Shown piece by piece: positions 27,066 to 34,450 of a stretch of 64,000 bases of DNA. This stretch comes from an uncultured Lachnospiraceae bacterium (GTDB lineage: Bacteria; Bacillota; Clostridia; Lachnospirales; Lachnospiraceae): contig CAJUSO010000011.1 of NCBI GenBank assembly GCA_910588965.1, forward strand, positions 9,749-73,748, read 5' to 3'. Below the pieces are notes generated by a model that saw only the letters and a list, made by a program, of their open reading frames with translations, was not told where the DNA came from and did no database searches. Made by a program: the position numbers and the translations under genes. How positions within the stretch are numbered: position 1 is the first letter of the stretch; each line of letters starts with the position of its first letter.

Positions 27066-29029
27066 TGGCAGGGATAGGGAAAGAAAAACAGCAGCAGGCT
27101 GGGGAAAAGAAGGAGGGCCGGCCCACAGGCCATCGGGCCTTAAAACCCCGGATTAAGAACCCGGGGAAATTGTTTTCCAGGCTGATGAAATATATCCTGG
27201 CAAAATACAAATTCCACCTATTGCTTGTAGTGGTTGGCATTTTTGTAGGCGTGCTTGCCAATGTGCAGGGGACGTTATTTATGCAGACTTTGATAGATGT
27301 GTATATCCTGCCTATGGTTGGCGCTAAGGAGCCTGATTTTGCCCCGCTGGCGGCAGCAATCCTGCGCGTAGGCATGTTTTATGGGATTGGCGCATTGTCC
27401 ACCTGGATGTATAACCGCGTCATGGTCAAGGTCACCCAAGGGACGCTCCGGGATCTGCGTGACGATATGTTTACCCATATGGAGAGCCTTCCGGTTAAAT
27501 ATTTTGATACCCACGCCCATGGGGATATCATGTCTGTCTACACCAATGACATTGACACCCTGCGCCAGATGATTAGCCAGAGCATGCCCCAGCTTCTGTC
27601 CAGCGTTATTATGGTTGTGAGTATCCTGGCCAGCATGTTTATCCTGAGCGTGCCGCTGACCTTCGCAACGCTTCTTATGGTCGGCATCATGCTTTTTGCC
27701 ACCAAGTCATATGCAGGAAGGAGCGGGAAATACTTCATTGCCCAGCAGAAGGAAATCGGCAGGGTGAACGGCTACATTGAGGAAATGATGGAAGGGCAGA
27801 AGGTCGTAAAAGTATTCTGCCACGAGGAAGAGAGCCGGGAGCGCTTCCGGGAGCTGAATGACAGCCTGTTTGTAAGCGCTGATAATGCGAATAAGTTTGC
27901 CAATATGCTGGGGCCGGTCAACGCCCAGCTGGGCAATTTAAGCTATGTGGCCTGCGCAATCCTGGGCGGTATCCTGGCCATGAACCAAACCGGCGGGTTT
28001 ACCCTGGGCGGCTTGGCCAGCTTCCTGACCTTTAACCGCAGCTTCAATATGCCAATCAGCCAGGTGAGCCAGCAGCTGAATAGCGTAGTCATGGCTATGG
28101 CCGGCGCGGAGCGTATCTTTGCACTGCTGGATGAGGAGCCAGAGACGGACGGGGGGTATGTAACGCTGGTAAACGCAAAAAGGGAACAGGGGAAGTTAGT
28201 GGAATCCAAGGAGCGGACCGGCCTGTGGGCTTGGAAGCATTTCCATCAGGCAGACGGCACTACAGACTACATTGAACTGACAGGGGATGTGGTATTTGAC
28301 GGCGTGGATTTTGGCTATAACCCAGAAAAGATTGTGCTGCATGATGTGAAGATGTATGCCAACGCGGGGCAGAAAATCGCATTCGTAGGCTCCACGGGGG
28401 CGGGGAAGACGACAATTACCAACCTTATCAACCGTTTTTACGATATCCAGGACGGCAAAATCCGTTACGACGGCATCAACATCAACAAAATCAAGAAGGC
28501 AGACCTGCGCCGTTCCCTGGGGATTGTGCTCCAGGATACCCATTTGTTTACAGATACCGTTATGGAAAATATCCGCTATGGGAAATTAGACGCTTCAGAT
28601 GAGGAAGTCATCGCCGCTGCGAAACTGGCGAACGCAGACCAGTTCATCCGCAGGCTGCCGGAGGGCTACCATACGATGCTGACCGGGGATGGGGCTAACC
28701 TGAGCCAAGGCCAAAGGCAGTTATTGGCCATTGCACGCGCGGCGGTGGCCGACCCGCCTGTGCTGATTTTGGATGAGGCCACCAGTTCCATTGACACCCG
28801 TACCGAGCGGCTGGTGCAGGACGGCATGGATAAGCTGATGCAGGGCAGGACCACCTTCGTGATTGCCCACAGGCTGTCCACAGTCAAGAACAGCGACTGT
28901 ATCATGGTATTGGAAAAGGGCAGGGTCATCGAACGGGGCACCCATGAAGAGCTGATTGGCCAGCAAGGCCGCTATTACCAGCTTTATACAGGGAAGACGC
29001 CGGGGTTAGGGGCTGCGGCAGAAGAATAG
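27065..29029 (+). CDS. ABC exporter half-transporter, second subunit
   Basis: The 654-residue partner has a basic N-terminal tail of about 40 residues, six membrane helices and a complete ATPase domain: Walker A GSTGAGKTT, signature NLSQGQRQ, Walker B LILDEATSSID with the catalytic glutamate, and H-loop AHRLST. Start and stop overlap by one base (TAATG), so translation is coupled to the first subunit. About 60 residues (KREQGKLVESKERTG and on) are inserted between the membrane and ATPase domains. Confidence 0.93.
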   Translation: MAGIGKEKQQQAGEKKEGRPTGHRALKPRIKNPGKLFSRLMKYILAKYKFHLLLVVVGIFVGVLANVQGTLFMQTLIDVYILPMVGAKEPDFAPLAAAILRVGMFYGIGALSTWMYNRVMVKVTQGTLRDLRDDMFTHMESLPVKYFDTHAHGDIMSVYTNDIDTLRQMISQSMPQLLSSVIMVVSILASMFILSVPLTFATLLMVGIMLFATKSYAGRSGKYFIAQQKEIGRVNGYIEEMMEGQKVVKVFCHEEESRERFRELNDSLFVSADNANKFANMLGPVNAQLGNLSYVACAILGGILAMNQTGGFTLGGLASFLTFNRSFNMPISQVSQQLNSVVMAMAGAERIFALLDEEPETDGGYVTLVNAKREQGKLVESKERTGLWAWKHFHQADGTTDYIELTGDVVFDGVDFGYNPEKIVLHDVKMYANAGQKIAFVGSTGAGKTTITNLINRFYDIQDGKIRYDGININKIKKADLRRSLGIVLQDTHLFTDTVMENIRYGKLDASDEEVIAAAKLANADQFIRRLPEGYHTMLTGDGANLSQGQRQLLAIARAAVADPPVLILDEATSSIDTRTERLVQDGMDKLMQGRTTFVIAHRLSTVKNSDCIMVLEKGRVIERGTHEELIGQQGRYYQLYTGKTPGLGAAAEE

Positions 29030-29345
29030 CCAGCGCCTGGGTAGGGTTTGATGCCAGGATATAGGATCCATGGATTTCCAGCAGGGTTTCTGCAGGGAGG
29101 TTGAAAAAAAGCCCCGTGCGTAGTAAAATAAAGTTATCTTATAATTTGATGTTTTTTATGGCCCTACGCAACATTTTGGGCAGCAAGCCGCTCTATAGAT
29201 GCAAGCAGGTAAGGCTTGCCTGTAGGAATCCAACGTCCAGGCCGGCAGGAAGCAAAAGAGGGAGGTGGCACAGTTTCTGGGGGAAGCAGGGGATAGGCAG
29301 TATTGCTGGCTGGGCAGCAAGTGGGGAAAGAAAGGAAGAGAGAGT
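29030..29345 (+). other. Leader region of the secreted Ig-like protein
   Basis: There is no gene here. A TATAAT at 29140-29145 may be a -10 box. Downstream, nested complementary segments (CCTAC with GTAGG, GCAAGCC with GGCTTGC; 29163-29226) could fold into one compact stem in the transcript. It does not match a riboswitch class I know. Confidence 0.4.
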
Positions 29346-30248
29346 ATGAAGGATATCAGGAAGAAATTCATTTTATGCCTGTTGGCATGTGTGCTGGCAT
29401 TCACAGACTTACAGGCCGTATTTGCGAAGACAGTACTCCCATCGAAAGAAGCTGTCTTTACGCCGTCTGTATTGGTAAAGGAGATTACAGAGGGCATGGC
29501 CTCCGTCCCAGTGTATGTCTACGACGACACTACCCTTTATATAAAGAACGGCAGCAAGACCGTCTTCCAGAAGACCTATCCCAAGGAAGGGATTAAGACC
29601 GTGAAGATGAAAAAGCAGAAGGGCGGCAGCAAATTAAAGTTCTACCTTGTGGCAAAACGCTCAGGGAAGAAAGGCAAGACTGTCACCAGGACCGTAACCG
29701 CGCTCCCCGTAATTGCCCCCGAGAGGTTTGATGTTGCCCTCCGGGCGCCGGATCTTTGCAAATGCTCGCCTACGAATAAGAGTACGAAAATCGTGGTGAT
29801 TGGTTACAAAGGCACGACCCTTGTCATCAAGAATGATAAGAAGGTGATAAAGACCGTACCCTTTAAGAAAAGCGGGGAGAAGAAGATTACCATACCCAGG
29901 CAGGATGGCGGCACGCTGTATTTCTATACCAGGAAAGGGAGCCTAAGGAGCAGCGTGGTTTCCAGGAAGGTGAAGGATGTAGTTGCCCCGGATGCACCAA
30001 AGCTGAAGGTGAAGGGCGGCAGCCTCTATGTGAAGGGGGAATTGGGGGCAAAGATTTACCTCAAGGGTAAGAAGGGCTGGAGATATGTGGGGGCAGTCCT
30101 GGGCAGCGGATGGCAGCTTGTCGGGACCGGTGCAGACGGCGGCCGTGCGGATTTCCAAGTGTACTTAAAAGATGCAGCTGGCAATAAAGGGAAGGCCGCA
30201 AAAATTAAGAACCCCAATGCCGGCATGCAGCCAGACCCTGTTGATTAG
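29346..30248 (+). CDS. Secreted lysine-rich protein with Ig-like modules
   Basis: The ATG at 29346 starts a clear signal peptide (MKDIRKKFILCLLACVLAF, cleavage near AVFA) and gives 300 residues; the longer frame upstream lacks a signal and is not chosen. The mature part has about three beta-rich modules, each with a phrase like TLYIKNGSKTVFQK, TLVIKNDKKVIK or KIYLKGKKGWRY, and is very rich in lysine. This looks like bacterial Ig-like repeats found in Lachnospiraceae surface proteins. No catalytic site or anchor is seen. A strong bidirectional terminator follows. Confidence 0.7.
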   Translation: MKDIRKKFILCLLACVLAFTDLQAVFAKTVLPSKEAVFTPSVLVKEITEGMASVPVYVYDDTTLYIKNGSKTVFQKTYPKEGIKTVKMKKQKGGSKLKFYLVAKRSGKKGKTVTRTVTALPVIAPERFDVALRAPDLCKCSPTNKSTKIVVIGYKGTTLVIKNDKKVIKTVPFKKSGEKKITIPRQDGGTLYFYTRKGSLRSSVVSRKVKDVVAPDAPKLKVKGGSLYVKGELGAKIYLKGKKGWRYVGAVLGSGWQLVGTGADGGRADFQVYLKDAAGNKGKAAKIKNPNAGMQPDPVD

Positions 30249-30340
30249 GGGATGGGATATGGCCGGGATGGCAGAATACCTAGGAGGGAGCGTGTCAGAT
30301 GAGGTGTGCAAGCCCCCTGGGGTGCCATAAGGAATACTAT

Positions 30341-30399
30341 CAAAATGCCAAAAGCCCCTCAAAGCGGAACTTGTGCCTTGAGGGGCTTTTGGCATTTTG
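30341..30399. terminator. Bidirectional terminator, about 22-bp stem
   Basis: The left arm CAAAATGCCAAAAGCCCC continues into CTCAA, and the complement TTGAGGGGCTTTTGGCATTTTG is on the right, with a loop of about 12-15 bases. It separates the plus-strand secreted protein gene from the minus-strand A+T-rich cassette and would work in both directions. Confidence 0.8.
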
Positions 30400-30471
30400 C
30401 GCAAAGGAAACAAGCAGCCCAAAGGAAATTTTCAGGCAGTTTATGGTGTATAATTTGGGAGGGTTCAGGTA

Positions 30472-31194
30472 TTATGTAATAGGAGGAATATTCGTAAGCC
30501 TGCGTTTCATATCTTCTGGCATTGAGTTATCCTGATAGCCATGATAAAAGTTTCGCCAATGACATCTAAATGAATAATATACATCATGATATCTTGCTAT
30601 CAGATGTTTCTCGTCTTTATCAGCCATAATTGCCCTATCCAAAACATATTGGGCCTCTTTCTCTTCCAAATCCATTATACTTCCCCATCCGTAGTTGGCT
30701 TTGTGTTTAGGGTTCGGTTCGTAGATTTTCCTATTTAATTTAAGCCAATGTATATCAACATGTTCTTTTTTGGCGGCATTATCAATTTTTACATCTTTTT
30801 TAGTTGTTTCACCAAAAACGTAATCACCAGGAATTTGTTGTCCTAAAAAAGAATCCCTTGTTCCAAGGCTAAATAATAGGCTATTTGTCCTATAAGCCAT
30901 TCCGCATTGGACAGATTCTATACCTTCAAAAACAAATTTATCTGTTCCACAGGTTAGGTTATTAAAGTTTGTAAAGAATGTCCTTATTGCTGTTTTATGG
31001 TTATGGTTTAGGGAGTTATTATTCTCACTAAATATTTGTGGGAAATAATATCCTGGGGCTATTTCGGAACCGGTGATTTTCCCTTGTGAACATATCTTAA
31101 AAGTTGAATCCTGCTTACGAAGATATAATAAAGTTTCGATTCCTATTTTCATTTTCTCTATAGCATCATATTTGTCTTTGAATTGGTAATGCAT
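30472..31194 (-). CDS. Unknown protein, third gene of the A+T-rich cassette
   Basis: The 240-residue protein has no signal, no membrane segment and no motif I recognise. Aromatic and histidine residues are frequent in the C-terminal third (HDVYYSF, HWRNFYHGYQ). The start is uncertain: the ATG at 31194 has no good ribosome binding site, while a GGAG about 21 bases upstream and in-frame family-like sequence (NDIA before the Met) suggest a non-ATG start near 31213. It lies about 40 bases after the ATPase gene in the same A+T-rich block, so it probably works with it, perhaps as effector or adaptor. Confidence 0.6.
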   Translation of the reverse strand: MHYQFKDKYDAIEKMKIGIETLLYLRKQDSTFKICSQGKITGSEIAPGYYFPQIFSENNNSLNHNHKTAIRTFFTNFNNLTCGTDKFVFEGIESVQCGMAYRTNSLLFSLGTRDSFLGQQIPGDYVFGETTKKDVKIDNAAKKEHVDIHWLKLNRKIYEPNPKHKANYGWGSIMDLEEKEAQYVLDRAIMADKDEKHLIARYHDVYYSFRCHWRNFYHGYQDNSMPEDMKRRLTNIPPIT

Positions 31195-31233
31195 TGCTAT
31201 ATCATTAAAAATAATCTCCGTTTAGCTATCCTT

Positions 31234-32325
31234 TCAAAAAAGCTGTGTTAAAGCATTATCCCACTCATCAAAAAAACCTTCTGGCCATATGTCAATATTC
31301 CCCTCGTTATCCATTTGGGGGGAATAGATATTTGTATGATATTTTGTCCCAACATCTTCTTTCATAAAGAAAAACAGTTTTACATCGGCTGAACGGATTA
31401 TTTTGTTTTTCGCTGAAATCCGTATACCGTTTAATATATGGTCGCTGTGGGTCTCAACTATAATCTGTGCACCTATCGATGCAGCTTTTGACAATAATTC
31501 CCCAATAATCCTTTGGGCTTTTGGGTGTAAATGCGCTTCTGGATTTTCAATAAGGATTAAATCATTTTTCTTTGCTTTTAATAATGCAACAAGGATCGGA
31601 AGGACGTATGTAATGCCGAATCCTACATTAATTGCCCTATACGAATTACTTACCCGATCCCTACTTTTTTCCGTATACCGTAAACCGACAGCATCTGCTT
31701 CTGCAATTGGGGATAATTGTAGGCGGAACCCCTGAAAAATTCTCTCCATCCACTTATTTATATAATAAAGCAGGTACTCATTTTTTGTTTCGTCTTGAAA
31801 GATTTTGTCTACTTTAAATGTAGCACCATACTTTTCTAAAAAATTAAGTGCATTTTCCCCATGGCTGCCTAACAAATCATCTTGGCTAATGGAAGAATAA
31901 GTGGTTTGTGGTACTATTCTTTCAGCGGATAAGTACTCAAATCCATCCTTAAAAAAATTTAAATTTATCAAGTTGCTATTTTTGTGTTCTAAGATATGAA
32001 GTATACGGTTTTCAGGAACATATTCATAAGATAACTCTAATTTTTCATTTTTTTCATTAAAAATACGATATGAAATCCCTTCATCTTTTCCTGCATGCTC
32101 ATATAGCAAGTCTTTCGCAGAACCTAAGTTGATATATTTGCCGCATAGCAATAACTTATCCAAATTCCTATACTGCTCATAAGACTGGCGCAATAAAAGC
32201 AATGAATGGATGCAAGAAGATTTCCCACAGCCATTGGCACCTGCTAATATATTTAAATTGCCAAATTCAAATGTAACATCTGGCAGACACTTAAAATTAA
32301 TTAATTGCATTCTAGCTATTTTCAT
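31234..32325 (-). CDS. AAA ATPase of the DUF3696 / OLD-like type
   Basis: The 363-residue ATPase opens with the SMC/RecF-like phrase MQLINFKCLPDVTFEF and has Walker A GANGCGKSS (about 30-38), Walker B DLILIENPEAHLHP (about 248) and ETHSDHILNGIR. It closes with the DUF3696 phrase NIDIWPEGFFDEWD. Such ATPases sense or signal in several anti-phage systems. It overlaps the DUF262 gene by 14 bases, with GGAGG before the ATG, so the two are translated together. No nuclease (TOPRIM) domain is visible in this protein, so any effector must be another subunit. Confidence 0.9.
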   Translation of the reverse strand: MKIARMQLINFKCLPDVTFEFGNLNILAGANGCGKSSCIHSLLLLRQSYEQYRNLDKLLLCGKYINLGSAKDLLYEHAGKDEGISYRIFNEKNEKLELSYEYVPENRILHILEHKNSNLINLNFFKDGFEYLSAERIVPQTTYSSISQDDLLGSHGENALNFLEKYGATFKVDKIFQDETKNEYLLYYINKWMERIFQGFRLQLSPIAEADAVGLRYTEKSRDRVSNSYRAINVGFGITYVLPILVALLKAKKNDLILIENPEAHLHPKAQRIIGELLSKAASIGAQIIVETHSDHILNGIRISAKNKIIRSADVKLFFFMKEDVGTKYHTNIYSPQMDNEGNIDIWPEGFFDEWDNALTQLF

Positions 32326-33559
32326 TCAAGGCCTCCGAAATTATTTTTTGAATGGTTTCATTTCTGCGAATAAATGATCGGTATTTTCCAGATCCTATAT
32401 CACTGTAAAATGAACTTTTTTTGTCTAATTCTTCAATATATAACTTTTTGACAGCATCTTTTTTTTGCACCAACAGAATTCTTTCTTGGGCATTCAACTT
32501 GGATACCCCATTTACCCATCCCTCAAATAAAGCCGTATTAATTGGCTTTATATCCTGCTCTCTTATTTTAGAGATGCGCCTAAATGCATATCTCCCAAAT
32601 ACACAGTATACGCATTCTAAAGATTCAAAATATAAGTCTTTGCATTGCTCGATAAAGTTATCATCCTGTTCATTTAAAAATGCCATGGCTTTATTTAAAT
32701 ATTCATCAATGCTGCAGTTTTTATATTCGTTCGGGCCCAAATAATGCAGTGCCAAATATCTCAATACCATCTCTCTGTCTTGCATCCGGGAGGAAGGCAC
32801 ATCATTTCCTGTAGCATCGCGGAAGAGTTTTGTTTCTGCCAACTCTTTTAATAGTTCGGTAGCCTTACCTTGAAATAGGGCATGCCGTATCTCCTGTGGT
32901 TCCAAAGGTAATCCAGGAGTGTTTATTCTTTTAAATAGGCTATATTTTACTTCCTCTGGCGTTTCTGGCAATATTAAATAAAAAGCTAATTGCCCTTCTT
33001 CTATTCTTCTCTGGTAAATTCGGGGTAAGTCATCCATACTGCAATCATTATAATCTGCTAAATATTCTAAATTAGCCAACCGCCATTTTTTCTCCAAAAG
33101 AAACTCATTCAATGTACACAATCTTTGTAAGCCATCTATAATTTTCCATTTATTTATATCTCTTGCATCAAAATACATTGGAGGGATCGGTAACTGGATC
33201 ATTAGGGATTCTATAAGCTGGCTCTTTACAGTGTTAGTCCACAAACTACGTTTCCTTTGAAACTCTGTATCCAAATCTATCTCTTTGTATTTTAATTTTT
33301 TGATTATGGCTTCAACGCTCAATGTTTTAGGCATAATAGATATTTTACTAGAATCTAATATCATATTTCGCTGTTCTGTGGAATCTACAATTAGACTAAG
33401 GCTCCTTTCTTCTATCAATTCGATAATTTCATTATATTTCTCTTCCGAATGTATCCCCAAATCATTCAATAGTTGTGTAATCGTTGTTGTTTTTATGTTA
33501 CCGTACTCTTTTCTGGCGTTTAACATTTTCTCTACATTTTCTTTGATATCTATATCCAT
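32312..33559 (-). CDS. DUF262 (GmrSD/ParB-fold) protein
   Basis: The 415-residue protein has an N-terminal helical region, then the DUF262 core: EFQRKRSLW, SQLIESLMIQLPIPPMYF and the signature IDGLQRLCTL, where the usual DGQQR reads DGLQR. The rest is helical and lacks the DUF1524/HNH nuclease domain that often follows DUF262. DUF262 domains bind nucleotides and occur in type IV restriction and other phage-defence proteins. It is the first gene of an A+T-rich operon with its own promoter. Confidence 0.88.
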   Translation of the reverse strand: MDIDIKENVEKMLNARKEYGNIKTTTITQLLNDLGIHSEEKYNEIIELIEERSLSLIVDSTEQRNMILDSSKISIMPKTLSVEAIIKKLKYKEIDLDTEFQRKRSLWTNTVKSQLIESLMIQLPIPPMYFDARDINKWKIIDGLQRLCTLNEFLLEKKWRLANLEYLADYNDCSMDDLPRIYQRRIEEGQLAFYLILPETPEEVKYSLFKRINTPGLPLEPQEIRHALFQGKATELLKELAETKLFRDATGNDVPSSRMQDREMVLRYLALHYLGPNEYKNCSIDEYLNKAMAFLNEQDDNFIEQCKDLYFESLECVYCVFGRYAFRRISKIREQDIKPINTALFEGWVNGVSKLNAQERILLVQKKDAVKKLYIEELDKKSSFYSDIGSGKYRSFIRRNETIQKIISEALNENS

Positions 33560-33971
33560 AATTTTTACCTTTATTTAGTAAACATATTTGTAGGAACATT
33601 TCTATTATACCCTTAAAATATAGTTTTGTCACAAGAAATCACAAAATTTTCCATCCTCTCCTTTGTGTTTGTACAAGATTTTTTACTTGCAGATAAAAAA
33701 TAAAAAAATATGCAACATTTTACAAGGGAAATGCCTCTTATATAAACAAGGCGTTTATTTTCCCCGTCTTTATATGGTAAGATGCTTACAGCAAAGAAGC
33801 ATGGGGGAGGGGGCTTAGGTTACAAGAAAAGATAGTACAACCCCGGGTATTTTCCGGAATATCCTTGAAGTATTCCAATAGGGCATGCAACATTTTCAGC
33901 GGGGGACGGCTCTTAAAAGGCAAGGGAGAGGCGTAAGTCTGTCAAGCTTGCCGGAGAGGACAGGTAGATTT
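33560..33971. other. Divergent region between the A+T-rich cassette and the ECF sigma gene
   Basis: There is no gene here. The cassette promoter is listed separately. A hairpin with arms AAATGCCT and AGGCGTTT extended by GGG/CCC (about 33724-33766) lies in the middle. Sequence becomes balanced in composition again from about 33780, which marks the edge of the foreign-looking block. No flanking direct repeat was found by eye. Confidence 0.4.
33604..33632 (-). promoter_or_regulatory. Promoter of the A+T-rich cassette
   Basis: On the minus strand: GTGACA (33632-33627), 17 bases, TATAAT (33609-33604), about 45 bases before the DUF262 start. Confidence 0.6.
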
Positions 33972-34448
33972 ATGGAAGAGTTTATGCAATATTATGAGAA
34001 AGTATATCCACAGTTATACCGGACTGCCCTGTTCTATCTGCAGAACCAGCAAGAAGCAGAGGATGCAGTGCAGGATGCAGTGCTGGCAGCTTATGAGAAA
34101 TTCCACCAGCTTCGGGACAAGGAGAAATTCGCCCCGTGGATTATGCAGATTTTAGTGAACCGGTGCCGGAGGCGTATGAAGTCCTGGTTCCGTAAGGAGA
34201 AGGGCATAGAGGACATTTCCCCTTCCCAAGAGATGGAATTGTCAAAAGCCCCGGACTTTGCCATGGCGTCGGCAGTAAGGCAGGTATTTGGGGAATTAAA
34301 GGAAGAGGAACGCGTGATTGTGGCCTTATCTGTTTTCGGTGGGTATACCGGGGAAGAAATCGCAGGCATATTAGGGAAGAACCACAGCACAATCCGTTCC
34401 AAGTATCGGAGGGCGCTCCAGAAAATGAGAAAGAAATTGGAGGTGTGA
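33972..34448 (+). CDS. ECF RNA polymerase sigma factor
   Basis: The ATG at 33972 gives 158 residues, the normal ECF length; an upstream in-frame ATG at 33885 adds 29 residues with no family character. Region 2 is visible in YRTALFYLQNQQEAEDAVQD and the following -10-binding helix; region 4 in YTGEEIAGILGKNHSTIRSKYRRALQKMR. ECF factors direct RNA polymerase to a small regulon, usually in response to envelope stress, and are held by a membrane anti-sigma factor. The next gene overlaps its ribosome binding site and is the probable partner. Confidence 0.9.
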   Translation: MEEFMQYYEKVYPQLYRTALFYLQNQQEAEDAVQDAVLAAYEKFHQLRDKEKFAPWIMQILVNRCRRRMKSWFRKEKGIEDISPSQEMELSKAPDFAMASAVRQVFGELKEEERVIVALSVFGGYTGEEIAGILGKNHSTIRSKYRRALQKMRKKLEV

Positions 34449-34450
34449 GG

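Noticed and set aside
29100..29345. Possible c-di-GMP riboswitch before the secreted Ig-like protein
   Set aside because: The conserved core sequences of class I and II are absent, although the leader is structured.
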